DNA of 64,000 bases from Salegentibacter flavus (GTDB lineage Bacteria > Bacteroidota > Bacteroidia > Flavobacteriales > Flavobacteriaceae): NCBI RefSeq assembly GCF_900115145.1, contig NZ_FOVL01000001.1, forward strand, positions 124,001-188,000, written 5' to 3'. Both the position numbers and the translations under genes were made by a program. Positions 43,038 through 54,113 of this stretch are shown piece by piece; within the stretch, counting starts at the first letter, position 1, and each line of letters begins with the position of its first letter. The notes under the pieces are model-generated. The model did no database searches and was not told the origin of the DNA. It saw only the letters and a program-made list of their open reading frames with translations.

Positions 43038-43730
43038 ATGAATAAAAATTTGATGATGAAGCAAGAAGATACCTGTCATTATTATCCCCCGCTTGAAGAG
43101 AAATTTAATATCATTTCTCACGGTTTTGGATTCGCGCTAAGCGTAATTGGATTGATACTGCTAATTTTAAGAGCGAATGAGCTGGGAGGTATCAGGCACC
43201 TGGTAAGTTTTAGTATTTTCGGCGCAAGCATGATTCTGCTTTACGCGGCTTCCACTTTCTATCATGCCTCAAAAGATTCTACCTGGAGATATCGGTTAAA
43301 TATTGTAGATCATGCCTCTATTTATGTGCTAATTGCGGGCACTTACACGCCCTTTGCCTTAGTCACATTAAACGGAGTTGTGGGGTGGAGTATTTTTGGG
43401 GTGGTTTGGGGCCTCGCACTCACAGGAATTATTTTGAAACTTTTCTTTACAGGGAGGTACAATATACTTTCAACGATAATGTATGTTGTAATGGGATGGA
43501 TAATTGTTTTTGCGGTAAAACCTCTCGTGAATAATCTTGAATTGCCGGGGCTTTTATGGTTGGTTGCAGGGGGTATTTCCTATACAGTGGGAGCTATAAT
43601 TTTTAGTCTGAATAAGATAAAATTCAATCATGCTATCTTTCATATTTTCGTCCTCCTGGGAAGTTTCTGCCATTTTATCTCCATTTACTTTTATGTCTTG
43701 CCAGGAGAATCAGTAAATATCCTTTCTTAA
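43038..43730 (+). CDS. Hemolysin III / PAQR family membrane protein
   Basis: 230 residues with seven membrane helices. Conserved His/Asp positions of the PAQR family are present: SHGFGFALSVIG, STFYHASKD, VDHASIYVLIAGTYTP and FNHAIFHIFVLLGSFCH. These are the putative metal-binding sites that in eukaryotes define receptors and in bacteria define hemolysin III-like proteins. It is probably involved in membrane lipid homeostasis rather than lysis. Confidence 0.92.
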   Translation: MNKNLMMKQEDTCHYYPPLEEKFNIISHGFGFALSVIGLILLILRANELGGIRHLVSFSIFGASMILLYAASTFYHASKDSTWRYRLNIVDHASIYVLIAGTYTPFALVTLNGVVGWSIFGVVWGLALTGIILKLFFTGRYNILSTIMYVVMGWIIVFAVKPLVNNLELPGLLWLVAGGISYTVGAIIFSLNKIKFNHAIFHIFVLLGSFCHFISIYFYVLPGESVNILS

Positions 43731-43888
43731 AATTCAGAATAGTTATTAGAATTCCTTTTTTAAGGAAGTAATAGTAGGGTTTATTGAAGGGTTTTTTCTC
43801 AGAAGAAGGTCTTTTTAATATTAATCTAAAAAGCTGTGTTTTGCGACCTTTTCCGGGAAGTTTGTGTCTTTTATTCATACAACCTTCC

Positions 43889-43896
43889 TAACTTTG
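43889..43896 (+). promoter_or_regulatory. Promoter -7 element of maeB
   Basis: TAACTTTG matches TAnnTTTG and lies 24 bases before the maeB ATG. A TTG occurs 24 bases further upstream. Confidence 0.55.
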
Positions 43897-43920
43897 TAGA
43901 TACAGTCAAATTGAGCAATT

Positions 43921-46215
43921 ATGAGTAGTACTCCCAGAAAAAGGCGTGAAGCCCTGGTTTATCACGCGAAACCAAAACCTGGAAAAATTCAGGTAGTTCC
44001 CACTAAAAAATATTCAACACAAAGAGACTTGTCTCTGGCTTATTCCCCGGGAGTGGCAGAACCCTGTTTAGAGATTGAAAAGGATAAAGAAAATGCATAT
44101 AAATATACCACCAAAGGAAATCTGGTAGCTGTTATCTCTAATGGTACTGCCGTTCTTGGTCTTGGGGATATAGGTCCTGAAGCTTCAAAACCCGTTATGG
44201 AAGGCAAGGGCTTACTATTTAAGATCTTTGCCGATATTGATGTTTTTGATATTGAAGTAGACACAAAAGATGTAGATAAGTTCGTTGAAACTGTAAAAAA
44301 CATCGCCCCCACTTTTGGTGGAATTAACCTTGAAGATATAAAAGCTCCTGAAGCTTTTGAGATTGAAAGACGCCTGAAGGAGGAGCTTGATATTCCGGTG
44401 ATGCATGACGACCAGCACGGGACTGCGATTATTTCTGCGGCTGCTTTGCTGAATGCCTTGGAATTGTCTAAAAAGAAAATGGAAAAGGTCAAAATAGTAA
44501 TTAATGGTGCCGGTGCTGCTGCAATCTCCTGTACCAAATTATATAAAGCCTTTGGAGCCAAGCCCGAGAATATTGTCATGCTGGACAGTAAAGGGGTTAT
44601 AAGGAAAGACAGACCAGACCTTTCCGAAGAAAAAGCCGAATTTGCGACTTCCCGTAAGATCGATACTCTGGATGAGGCGATGAAAAATGCCGATGTTTTC
44701 GTTGGTCTTTCTATTGCTGATATTGTAACTCCCGAAATGCTGAAAAGCATGGCGAAAAGACCTATTGTATTTGCAATGGCCAATCCCGATCCCGAGATCG
44801 ATTACAACCTGGCTATCTCTACTAGAAAAGATCTGATAATGGCAACCGGCCGTAGCGACCATCCTAACCAGGTGAACAATGTACTGGGATTCCCGTTTAT
44901 TTTTAGGGGCGCTCTTGATGTTCGCTCTACTAAAATTAACGAAGAAATGAAAATGGCCGCGGTTAAAGCCCTGGCCGAACTAGCCAAAGAGCCCGTTCCC
45001 GAACAGGTAAATATTGCCTATGGAGAGACCCGTATGAACTTTGGTCCCGATTATATTATTCCCAAGCCTTTTGACCCAAGGCTTATTACTAAAGTTCCTC
45101 CGGCGGTAGCCCGGGCTGCTATGGAAAGTGGGTGTGCCAGGCACCCTATTCAGGATTGGGAAAAATATGAGGAAGAGCTTCTGGAGCGCATGGGAAGTGA
45201 TAATAAGATCACACGTTTATTGATGAACAGGGCCAAAATGGACCCTAAACGCATTGTTTTTGCTGAAGCCGACCATCTTGATGTTCTTAAGGCTGCCCAG
45301 ATAGTAAATGATGAAGGAATTGGAATTCCTATCCTCCTGGGGAGAAGAGAGGTGATTCAGGAGCTTATGCAGGAAATAGATTTTGAAGCCGATGTTGAGA
45401 TCCTTGATCCTAAATCTGATGAACAGGAAGATAAACGCAAAGACTATGCTGAAGCTTACTGGAAAACACGCAATCGAAGTGGAGTAACTCTATATGATGC
45501 CGAGAATTTTATGCGTCTTCGAAATTATTTCGCGGCGATGATGGTCAATACAGGAGATGCCGAAGCTTTGCTTTCAGGGTATTCCAGAGCTTATCCAACT
45601 GTCGTAAAACCTATGCTCGAACTTATTGGATTAGCAAAAGGAGTTAGCCGTGTGGCCGCAACAAACCTTATGAATACTTCGCGTGGCCCATTATTTATAA
45701 GTGATACCTCCATTAATATTGATCCGCCGGCAAAAGATCTGGCTAAAATTGCACAAATGACTGCGCGCACCGTGCAGCTTTTTGGGCTGGAACCGGTTAT
45801 AGCAATGATCTCATATGCGAATTTCGGATCATCTAAAGACCCCCACGCCTCGAAGGTAAAAGAAGCAGTCTCGTACCTTCACCGATGGCAACCAGAATTA
45901 AAAGTTGATGGAGAATTACAGATAGACTTTGCCCTTAACAGGGAAATGCTTCAGAGTAAATTCCCATTCTCTAAACTGGCCGGGAAGAAGGTGAACACCT
46001 TAATTTTTCCGAATTTGGATTCAGCGAATAGTAATTATAAAATGCTTAAAGAGCTGAATCATGCCGATTCTATTGGGCCAATTATGATGGGTATGAAAAG
46101 ACCGGTACACATTCTTCAGCTAGGGGCGAGCGTAGAAGAAATGGTGAATATGGCAGCCGTTGCCGTAGTTGATGCACAGGAAAAAGAAAGAAAGAAACAA
46201 AAGGAAAATCTGTAG
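43921..46215 (+). CDS. maeB: NADP-dependent malic enzyme with phosphotransacetylase-like domain
   Basis: 764 residues. Residues about 1-420 are the malic enzyme part, with LAYSPGVAEPCLEI, VMHDDQHGTAIISAAALLNA and the nucleotide-binding INGAGAAAISC. Residues about 430-764 are a phosphotransacetylase-like domain (AKMDPKRIVFAEADHLDVLK, SGYSRAYPTVVKP) that usually regulates rather than catalyses. The enzyme decarboxylates malate to pyruvate in the cytoplasm. The -7 element at 43889 is its promoter. Confidence 0.95.
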   Translation: MSSTPRKRREALVYHAKPKPGKIQVVPTKKYSTQRDLSLAYSPGVAEPCLEIEKDKENAYKYTTKGNLVAVISNGTAVLGLGDIGPEASKPVMEGKGLLFKIFADIDVFDIEVDTKDVDKFVETVKNIAPTFGGINLEDIKAPEAFEIERRLKEELDIPVMHDDQHGTAIISAAALLNALELSKKKMEKVKIVINGAGAAAISCTKLYKAFGAKPENIVMLDSKGVIRKDRPDLSEEKAEFATSRKIDTLDEAMKNADVFVGLSIADIVTPEMLKSMAKRPIVFAMANPDPEIDYNLAISTRKDLIMATGRSDHPNQVNNVLGFPFIFRGALDVRSTKINEEMKMAAVKALAELAKEPVPEQVNIAYGETRMNFGPDYIIPKPFDPRLITKVPPAVARAAMESGCARHPIQDWEKYEEELLERMGSDNKITRLLMNRAKMDPKRIVFAEADHLDVLKAAQIVNDEGIGIPILLGRREVIQELMQEIDFEADVEILDPKSDEQEDKRKDYAEAYWKTRNRSGVTLYDAENFMRLRNYFAAMMVNTGDAEALLSGYSRAYPTVVKPMLELIGLAKGVSRVAATNLMNTSRGPLFISDTSINIDPPAKDLAKIAQMTARTVQLFGLEPVIAMISYANFGSSKDPHASKVKEAVSYLHRWQPELKVDGELQIDFALNREMLQSKFPFSKLAGKKVNTLIFPNLDSANSNYKMLKELNHADSIGPIMMGMKRPVHILQLGASVEEMVNMAAVAVVDAQEKERKKQKENL

Positions 46216-46270
46216 TAAATTTGATGAAAAAGCCTATGAAATGAGCGTTTCAGGCTTAAGTTAATTTTAC

Positions 46271-46278
46271 TACATTTG
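46271..46278 (+). promoter_or_regulatory. Promoter -7 element of ruvA-sprA
   Basis: TACATTTG fits the consensus and lies 22 bases before the ruvA ATG. A weak hairpin AAGCC/GGCTT at 46230-46257 precedes it and may end maeB. Confidence 0.5.
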
Positions 46279-46300
46279 ATATCTAAGCTTGAATTGATAT

Positions 46301-46882
46301 ATGGTTCATCATTTAAAGGGGCAATTGATTGAAAAATATCCCACGCATGTGGTGATAGACTGTAACGGAGTTGGTTATTTTTTAAATATATCATTAAATA
46401 CTTTTTCTAAACTTCCCGATGCTGAAGCTGTACATATCTATACCCATTTGCAGGTAAAAGAAGATTCTCATACCCTATATGGTTTTAGTGACAAATATGA
46501 GCGGGAAGTTTTCCGGTTGCTGATCTCGGTTTCGGGAGTGGGTACCAGTACGGCAAGAACAATGTTGTCTTCGCTTGAACCTAGTCAGGTAAGGGATGCC
46601 ATAGCCACAGCCGATGTAGCAACAATTCAGAGTGTAAAAGGAATTGGAGCTAAAACTGCCCAGCGGGTTATTTTAGACCTGAAAGATAAGATCCTGAAAG
46701 TGCAGGGAGGAGATGAAGTTTTTGTTTCTCAGGACAATACAATTAAAGAAGAAGCGTTATCAGCTTTAGAAACCCTGGGCTTTGCCCGGAAGCAAGCAGG
46801 GAAAGTTATAGATAAAATTTTAAAGGATTCTACCAGCCCCACCGTGGAGTCCCTCATTAAACTGGCGCTTAAAAACCTTTAG
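46301..46882 (+). CDS. ruvA: Holliday junction DNA helicase subunit RuvA
   Basis: 193 residues. The N-terminal OB-fold (HHLKGQLIEKYPTHVVIDCN; GVGYFLNISL) is followed by two HhH motifs, SVSGVGTSTARTMLSSL and SVKGIGAKTAQRVILDLKDK. The C-terminal three-helix domain binds RuvB. The gene ends 3 bases before the sprA start, so the two are co-transcribed. Confidence 0.96.
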   Translation: MVHHLKGQLIEKYPTHVVIDCNGVGYFLNISLNTFSKLPDAEAVHIYTHLQVKEDSHTLYGFSDKYEREVFRLLISVSGVGTSTARTMLSSLEPSQVRDAIATADVATIQSVKGIGAKTAQRVILDLKDKILKVQGGDEVFVSQDNTIKEEALSALETLGFARKQAGKVIDKILKDSTSPTVESLIKLALKNL

Positions 46883-46885
46883 AAA

Positions 46886-49800
46886 TTGAAGAACAATTAC
46901 TTGAAATTGTCAACTTCGGTCCCGCTTGCCTTACTGTTATCGCTGGTAATTTCAACTAATTTATCAGGACAGGAGACTTCGCAGGACACCACCCGAACCG
47001 GATATGACTTGGGCACAATTTCATTGCCCGATCCCGAGAGTTTTTCTTCCCAGTATGAGTATGATCCCATTTTAGACCGTTACATCTTCCGTGAAAGCAT
47101 CGGCAATATCAGTTTGTCGCAACCCCTCATCCTTACTCCTGAAGAATTTGAAGAACTTGTGCTTCGGGAAGAGATGCAAAACTATTTTAAGCTTAAAGGT
47201 GATGCCCTCGCCGGGAATAAAAAAGGAGCCGAAGAAATTCAGAAAGATATGTTGCCGGATTTCTATGTAAACTCCGGTTTTTTTGAGAGTGTTTTTGGCG
47301 GGAGCCAGATAGATATTGTACCTCAGGGTACTGTTGAAATGGATTTGGGACTGCTTTATACCAAACAGGATAACCCGGCTTTTTCTCCGCGAAACCGAAA
47401 GAATCTCACCTTCGATTTTGACCAGCGTATAAGTTTAAGCCTTCAGGGACAGGTGGGGGAACGCCTGGGTATCATTGCTAATTATGATACTGAATCAACC
47501 TTCGATTTTCAGAATCAACTGAAACTGGAATATACCCCCAATGAAGATGATATTATTCAGAAGATTGAGGTTGGTAACGTAAATATGCCCTTGAATAATG
47601 CACTTATGCAGGGCGCACAGAGTCTTTTTGGGTTTAAAACCGAACTCCAGTTTGGAAAAACCAGGATTACGGGAGTGTTTTCTGAACAAAAATCAGAACG
47701 GAGAACGGTGAATGTTGAAGGTGGAGCAACAATTGAAGATTTTGAAAGATTCATCCTGGAATACGATCAGGATAGGCATTTCTTCCTGGCACATTATTTT
47801 AGAGATCATTATGACGAGGCTTTAAGGGATTATCCCTTTATAAATTCCAATATCCAGGTACAGCGAATCCAGGTATGGGTGACCAATCGAACCAATAATA
47901 TTCAAAATCTTCAGGATACTCGTAATATTGTTGGAATTCAGGATCTTGGGGAAACTTTTTTAGAAGGAAATATAGGTTTGGATAATCCGCCTGCTGGTTT
48001 CTTTAACCAGGCTGAAGGTGCTTTTCCCGATAACACGAATAACGATTTTAATCCTTTTGGAATCAATGGTACTGAGGAGTCTGTCCTTACTCCTGCCATC
48101 AGGGATATTTCTACCATAGAAAGTGGTTTTGGAGGTGTGCAGGTTTCAGAAGGGACCGATTATATAAAACTCGAAAACGCCCGTCAGTTACAGTCTAATG
48201 AATATACACTAAATACCCAATTGGGCTATATTTCGTTAAACCAGCGTTTAAGTAATGACGAGGTGCTGGCAGTTGCATTTCAGTTCACTGCTAACGGACA
48301 GGTGTACCAGGTTGGTGAATTTGCGAACGATGGGGTAGATGCTACCGGCTCTGTTTCTGCTGAAGAACCAGGTGATGAAAATGAACAGGACATCAATGCA
48401 CGTTCTAACCGTAACCTGGTGGTAAAACTTCTTAAAAGCACGATTACCAACGTAAATGAGCCTATCTGGGACCTAATGATGAAGAATATCTACAGCCTGG
48501 GTGCTTATGAGTTGGAAAGAGAAGATTTCAGAATGAATATTCTTTATACCGATCCGCAACCGATTAACTATATTAAACCTGCAGGGGATGGGGCTACTCC
48601 CTTGCCAGAAGATGTAAGCGATACTCCTCTGTTGAGGGTTTTTAATCTGGATAAGCTTAACTCCAATAACGATCCCATCGTGGGCGGGGACGGCTTTTTT
48701 GATTATGTTCCCGGCCTAACCATAGATCCGCGAAATGGAAATGTGATTTTTACTTCGGTGGAGCCTTTCGGAGAGCACCTTTTCAGGGAACTGGATAATA
48801 CGCCCAATACCGGGACAGAAGATTATGCCGATAAGGATACCTGGAATGCAAACCAATTAAAATATGTATTTCGTTCCCTTTACAGCACCACCAAAACTCA
48901 GGCCGAACAGGAAGAGGCCGAGAAGAACAAATTTCAATTAAAAGGAAGATATAAGTCGGCTGAGGTAGAAGGAATTCCGATTGGCTTTAATTTGCCGCCG
49001 GGTTCTGTAACAGTAACGGCCGGAGGTCGGGTGCTTCAGGAGGGCGTAGATTATGTGGTGAATTATGAACTTGGCCGTGTTCAAATCCTCGATGAAGGTT
49101 TACTTGCCTCTAATATTCCCATTCAGGTAAATACGGAAAACAATGCGCTCTTCGGGCAACAGACCAAACGCTTTACCGGGGTTAATGTAGAACATCTTTT
49201 CAATGAAAATTTCCTTGTAGGCGCTACCTTCCTGAATTTAAAAGAACGACCATTAACTCAAAAGGCTAATTATAGCTACGAACCGCTCAATAATTCGATT
49301 TACGGTTTCAATTTAAATTATTCTACTGAAGTTCCTTTCTTCACCCGATTGGTGAATAAGCTTCCGAATATAGATACCGATGTTGAATCTAATTTTTCGG
49401 TGACCGGCGAATTTGCCTATCTGCAGCCGGGATCACCGAATATTAATGATTTTGGAGGAAAAACCACGACTTATATTGACGATTTTGAAGCTGCTCAAAC
49501 CTCTATTGGGATTAACACCCCCCTAAGCTGGGACCTCTCCAGCGTTCCTCTGGGATTTGGAGGTGAGCTTTCTAATGGTGACATAAACGTAGGCTTTAAA
49601 CGTGCTAAACTAGCCTGGTACACCATAGACCCTATTTTTTACAGCAGTAATCGGCCCGATGGAATTACCGATGCCGACCTTTCTTCTTATGCTACCCGGC
49701 GGGTTTCAATGAGTGAAATTTTCCCCAATACAGATGTGGTACAGGGGCAGCCTATGGTTGTTTATACTATGGATGTAGCGTATTTTCCCGGGGAACGCGG

Positions 49801-52800
49801 ACCTTATAACTTTAATCCTACTGCTTCAGGGGGAAATACTTTGCCGAATCCAACCGATAATTTTGGCGGGATGATGCGGGGAATAAGCGCTACAAACTTT
49901 GAGCAGTCTAACGTGGAATTCATCGAATTCTGGGTGATGGATCCATATATTTATGAGGAAAACCGCGGGAATTCTGGAGGAAGCATCAACTTCAATCTTG
50001 GGAATATTTCCGAAGATGTTGTAAAGGATGGAAGAAAACAATATGAAAATGGCTTGCCTAAAGATGGAGGCGACAGTAATACCATATCTACAAATTTTGG
50101 AAAGGTGCCTTCCGATCAGTCCCTGGTGTATGCCTTTGATTCTGAAGGCCAGGAACGTTTAAACCAGGATGTGGGGTATAACGGTCTTTCTGATGAAGAA
50201 GAAGCTGTGAAATTTCCGGAATTTGGAAACCTGGAAGATCCTGCCGGTGATAATTATGACTATTTTCTTGCCCGCGACGGAAACATCGTAAATCGCTACC
50301 GAAATTATAACGGGATTGAAGGGAATTCCCCAACCGAGGTTGGAAATACAAACCGCGGGAACACCACTTTGCCTACTGCCGAGGATATTAACAGGGACAA
50401 TACGATGAATACCATAGACAGTTACTTTGAGTATGAAGTACCTTTCTTCCAGGGTATGGATATAGATAATAACCAGTATATCACCGATGTTAAGGAGCTC
50501 AATGTGAGTCTAAGAAACGGACAGGAACTTCCGGTTAGGTGGCTTCAGTTCAAGGTGCCTATTTACGAACCAACCGATAGCAAAGGGGGTATAGCTGATT
50601 TTAGATCGATAAGATTTATGAGGATGTTTCTAACCGGTTTTCAAGATCCTACTTTGTTAAGATTTGGGACGATGGAACTGGTTAGGGGTGATTACCGCAG
50701 GTATAACCAGAGTTTGCAAATTGAGAATGCCAGGCCCGAAAATTCCAATACTTTATTTGAAGTTACTGCGGTAAACATAGAAGAGAATGAAAACCGGCAG
50801 CCAATTCCATATGTGTTGCCTCCGGGCGTGATAAGAGAAGAGCTTTTTGAAAGCAATACCAATATCAGGCAAAATGAACAGTCGCTGGCTTTAAGGGTTT
50901 GTGATCTTGAACCCCAGGATGCCCGTGCTGTTTATAAGAATTTCCAGATTGATATGCGGCAGTATAAAAACCTTGAGATGTTCCTGCACGCCGAATCTCT
51001 GGTGAACCAAACGCCGTTAAAAGATGGGCAATTGGTGGCTTTCTTAAGAATAGGAACAGATTTTACCGATAACTTTTATCAGGTTGAAATTCCGTTAAGC
51101 CCAACATTATTTGGAGCACAGTCTGCTGAAGAAATCTGGCCGGCAGTAAATCGCCTTGACCTACCCCTGGAGTTATTGAAAAGGGTTAAAACAAGTGTAT
51201 TGGGTGATCCTTCATTGAATTCAGGGGATCTTAATTTTTATACTCAGGATCTTGAGTTAACCGATGCTGAAGATACCTACGACCCCGGAGAAATGAGAAT
51301 AGGAATTAAGGGAAATCCAAGTTTTGGAAATGTTCGGGTACTAATGCTCGGCCTGAAAAACGGGATGCCAAATAATAGCGTGCAGGATCTTTGTGGTGAG
51401 GTGTGGTTTAACGAATTAAGACTTTCAGATCTTAATAATGAAGGGGGCTGGGCCAGTATTATTAATATGGATACCAATCTTGCGGATTTTGCCAACCTTG
51501 CGGCGACAGGACGTAAAAGCACTGTTGGATTCGGTACGCTGGATCAGGGACCGAATCAGCGAAGCAGGGAAGATGTTCAGCAATATGATGTGGTTACCAA
51601 TTTAAATATGGGGCAATTATTTCCGCAGAAATGGGGGCTAAGAATTCCTGTAAATTATAGTCGCGGCGAGGAACTGGTAACTCCAAAATACGATCAGGAA
51701 TTCCTTGATGTGGAACTGGATACACGATTACAGGATATCGTTGATCCTGTGGAAAGGGACAAGGTTAAAAAGCAATCGCAGTCTTATACAAAACGCCAAA
51801 GCATAAATGTAATAGGGCTAAGAAAAGAAAGGACCGGCGAAGCAAAACCTATGCCTTACGATATTGAGAATTTCACTTTTTCCACTTCATACAACCAGGT
51901 AGACCACAGGGATTTTGAAATTGAAGAAAGCCTTGATCAAAATGTGAGGGTGGGAGGAAACTATGAGTTTAATTTTGCAAATGAACCCATTGAACCTTTT
52001 AAGAATATTGCGGTATTAGACAGCAGTGATTATTTTACAATTATTAAAGACTTCAATTTTAATCCGCTTCCAACAAATATTAATGCTAGTTCAAATATTC
52101 TCCGGCAGTATAATGAACAGAAATTCCGAAGCCTTGAATTGACAGAAAACGATCTGGGATTACCTGTTTTATATCAACGGAATTATTTATTTAATTGGGA
52201 TTACGGCATAAATTATAATTTGACCAGATCATTGAATTTCAATTTCAATGCTTCGAATAACAGGGTTGTAAGGAATTATATCACTGAAGACGGTATTCCC
52301 GATAACAGCATTGGCCTGTGGGATGATTTCTTCAATATAGGGGAGCCTAATCTGCATTATCAGAGCCTTCAGCTAAATTATGATCTGCCCCTGGAAAAAC
52401 TACCGGTATTGCGATTTTTGAAAGCTACCTATTCATTCACCGGTGATTTTCAATGGCAGCGGGGATCCAGAATATATGAAAACCTGGAAGGGGTTCCGGA
52501 TATCGGAAATTCTATCCAGAACTCGAATACTCATCAGGTGAATGCAAGCCTTGATATGCAAAACCTATATGATTATCTTGGTTTGGTGGAGAAGAAAACC
52601 GTAGGTAACAGTACCATAAAAGAACGCAGTGCCGGAGTGCCAACCCTGGATGGAACCCAGGAAGAACCACAAGAGGCTTCACCTCCCGAGACTAAAGAAT
52701 ACAGAGGTTATAATACCTTTATTGGGGTGATTACTTCCTTAAAAAGGATTCAGGTGAACTACAGGAATAGTCAGGGGACCTTTATGCCGGGTTATACTCC

Positions 52801-54052
52801 TGAAATAGGTTTTATGGGGACCCTAAGGCCAACTACGGGCTTTACCTTCGGGCTTCAGGACGAAATAAGGTATATGGCCGCCAGAAGGGGATGGTTGACC
52901 CTTTTCCAGGATTTTAACCAGCAGTTTACCACAGTTGAGAATGAACAACTCGCTGCTCAGGCTTCTTTGGACCTTCTGCCGGATCTTACCATAGACATTA
53001 GTGCCAACCGAAATTATGCAGAAACATTTAATGAAAATTACAGAGTTGATCCCAACACGCTGGAATATCAATCTTTGACTCCATATACTTACGGGAATTT
53101 TAATATTTCGACCATCCTGCTTAAGACAGCATTTAATCAATCCTCAGAAGCCTCTTCAGAAACCTTTGAAACTTTCAGGGAAAACAGGTTGGATGTAGCG
53201 CGTAGACTGGCTGTTGAACGTGGTCTGGATCCTAATAATACAGACGAAGACGGTTACCCGGTAGGACTGGGGAAAACCAATCAGGCCGTGTTATTACCAG
53301 CCTTTATTTCGGCATATGCCGGGGTTGACCCCGATAATGTTAAACTCGGGGCTTTTAGAGATGTACCTTTACCCAACTGGGATCTTAAATATACCGGCTT
53401 GATGAGAATAGGTTGGTTTAAGGATAAATTCAGACGAATTTCTTTAAATCACGGGTATCAGTCTAATTACACGATAAATCAGTTTCAAAGCAATCTTGAT
53501 TACGATCCTGATGATAGGTTTGCTGTTAACCAGGCGGGAGATTTTAAAAATCCTGTGCTGTATTCAAACATAGTTTTAACCGAATTGTTTACTCCTTTGA
53601 TTAGGTTAGATCTTGAAACAAAATCCTCGATACAGGTGCTTGCCGAAATTCGAAAAGACAGAGCTCTTGCGCTTAGCTTTGACAATAACCTGCTTACCGA
53701 GACCCGAGGGAATGAATACAGGCTTGGGATGGGGTACCGTATACAGGACCTGAAAATTGCAACTAGTTTAGCCGGGCAAAATAGAATTTTGAGTAGTGAC
53801 CTTAATTTTAAAGGAGATGTATCCTTCAGAAGGAATAATACGGTGATTAGATATTTAGATTTGGAGACCAGTCAGGTTATTGCAGGGCAGGATATCTGGG
53901 GTATCAATTTCACGGCAGATTATGCGCTATCTCAAAACCTCACTGCTATATTTTATTACGATCATAGTTTTTCTGAATACGCTGTTTCTACCGCATTTCC
54001 GCAGACTACTATCAGATCTGGAATAACATTAAGATATAATTTCGGAAATTAG
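46886..54052 (+). CDS. sprA: SprA, type IX secretion outer-membrane translocon
   Basis: 2388 residues, the size of known SprA proteins. It starts with TTG 46886 just behind ruvA and has a signal peptide ending in TNLSGQ. The protein is a giant outer-membrane beta barrel with many aromatic-ended strands and a final strand ending TLRYNFGN. Recognisable pieces are ERLGIIANYDTESTFDFQNQ, GNVNMPLNNALMQGAQSLFG and TTYIDDFEAAQTSIG. It forms the T9SS export channel and is needed for gliding and for secreting adhesins and enzymes. Confidence 0.96.
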   Translation: MKNNYLKLSTSVPLALLLSLVISTNLSGQETSQDTTRTGYDLGTISLPDPESFSSQYEYDPILDRYIFRESIGNISLSQPLILTPEEFEELVLREEMQNYFKLKGDALAGNKKGAEEIQKDMLPDFYVNSGFFESVFGGSQIDIVPQGTVEMDLGLLYTKQDNPAFSPRNRKNLTFDFDQRISLSLQGQVGERLGIIANYDTESTFDFQNQLKLEYTPNEDDIIQKIEVGNVNMPLNNALMQGAQSLFGFKTELQFGKTRITGVFSEQKSERRTVNVEGGATIEDFERFILEYDQDRHFFLAHYFRDHYDEALRDYPFINSNIQVQRIQVWVTNRTNNIQNLQDTRNIVGIQDLGETFLEGNIGLDNPPAGFFNQAEGAFPDNTNNDFNPFGINGTEESVLTPAIRDISTIESGFGGVQVSEGTDYIKLENARQLQSNEYTLNTQLGYISLNQRLSNDEVLAVAFQFTANGQVYQVGEFANDGVDATGSVSAEEPGDENEQDINARSNRNLVVKLLKSTITNVNEPIWDLMMKNIYSLGAYELEREDFRMNILYTDPQPINYIKPAGDGATPLPEDVSDTPLLRVFNLDKLNSNNDPIVGGDGFFDYVPGLTIDPRNGNVIFTSVEPFGEHLFRELDNTPNTGTEDYADKDTWNANQLKYVFRSLYSTTKTQAEQEEAEKNKFQLKGRYKSAEVEGIPIGFNLPPGSVTVTAGGRVLQEGVDYVVNYELGRVQILDEGLLASNIPIQVNTENNALFGQQTKRFTGVNVEHLFNENFLVGATFLNLKERPLTQKANYSYEPLNNSIYGFNLNYSTEVPFFTRLVNKLPNIDTDVESNFSVTGEFAYLQPGSPNINDFGGKTTTYIDDFEAAQTSIGINTPLSWDLSSVPLGFGGELSNGDINVGFKRAKLAWYTIDPIFYSSNRPDGITDADLSSYATRRVSMSEIFPNTDVVQGQPMVVYTMDVAYFPGERGPYNFNPTASGGNTLPNPTDNFGGMMRGISATNFEQSNVEFIEFWVMDPYIYEENRGNSGGSINFNLGNISEDVVKDGRKQYENGLPKDGGDSNTISTNFGKVPSDQSLVYAFDSEGQERLNQDVGYNGLSDEEEAVKFPEFGNLEDPAGDNYDYFLARDGNIVNRYRNYNGIEGNSPTEVGNTNRGNTTLPTAEDINRDNTMNTIDSYFEYEVPFFQGMDIDNNQYITDVKELNVSLRNGQELPVRWLQFKVPIYEPTDSKGGIADFRSIRFMRMFLTGFQDPTLLRFGTMELVRGDYRRYNQSLQIENARPENSNTLFEVTAVNIEENENRQPIPYVLPPGVIREELFESNTNIRQNEQSLALRVCDLEPQDARAVYKNFQIDMRQYKNLEMFLHAESLVNQTPLKDGQLVAFLRIGTDFTDNFYQVEIPLSPTLFGAQSAEEIWPAVNRLDLPLELLKRVKTSVLGDPSLNSGDLNFYTQDLELTDAEDTYDPGEMRIGIKGNPSFGNVRVLMLGLKNGMPNNSVQDLCGEVWFNELRLSDLNNEGGWASIINMDTNLADFANLAATGRKSTVGFGTLDQGPNQRSREDVQQYDVVTNLNMGQLFPQKWGLRIPVNYSRGEELVTPKYDQEFLDVELDTRLQDIVDPVERDKVKKQSQSYTKRQSINVIGLRKERTGEAKPMPYDIENFTFSTSYNQVDHRDFEIEESLDQNVRVGGNYEFNFANEPIEPFKNIAVLDSSDYFTIIKDFNFNPLPTNINASSNILRQYNEQKFRSLELTENDLGLPVLYQRNYLFNWDYGINYNLTRSLNFNFNASNNRVVRNYITEDGIPDNSIGLWDDFFNIGEPNLHYQSLQLNYDLPLEKLPVLRFLKATYSFTGDFQWQRGSRIYENLEGVPDIGNSIQNSNTHQVNASLDMQNLYDYLGLVEKKTVGNSTIKERSAGVPTLDGTQEEPQEASPPETKEYRGYNTFIGVITSLKRIQVNYRNSQGTFMPGYTPEIGFMGTLRPTTGFTFGLQDEIRYMAARRGWLTLFQDFNQQFTTVENEQLAAQASLDLLPDLTIDISANRNYAETFNENYRVDPNTLEYQSLTPYTYGNFNISTILLKTAFNQSSEASSETFETFRENRLDVARRLAVERGLDPNNTDEDGYPVGLGKTNQAVLLPAFISAYAGVDPDNVKLGAFRDVPLPNWDLKYTGLMRIGWFKDKFRRISLNHGYQSNYTINQFQSNLDYDPDDRFAVNQAGDFKNPVLYSNIVLTELFTPLIRLDLETKSSIQVLAEIRKDRALALSFDNNLLTETRGNEYRLGMGYRIQDLKIATSLAGQNRILSSDLNFKGDVSFRRNNTVIRYLDLETSQVIAGQDIWGINFTADYALSQNLTAIFYYDHSFSEYAVSTAFPQTTIRSGITLRYNFGN

Positions 54053-54062
54053 ATAATGGCTG

Positions 54063-54093
54063 TTTGAACAATTGCATTAAAAAATTACCTTTG
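54063..54093 (+). promoter_or_regulatory. Promoter of gcvH
   Basis: TTTG (54063-54066), a 19-base spacer and TACCTTTG (54086-54093) match the consensus well. It gives a short leader before the gcvH ATG at 54114. Confidence 0.65.
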
Positions 54094-54113
54094 CGTATAT
54101 ATAATATCAAATT

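Noticed and set aside
44040-44783. Minus-strand frame of 247 codons opposite maeB
   Set aside because: It is antisense to conserved malic-enzyme sequence with no own promoter or homology pattern.
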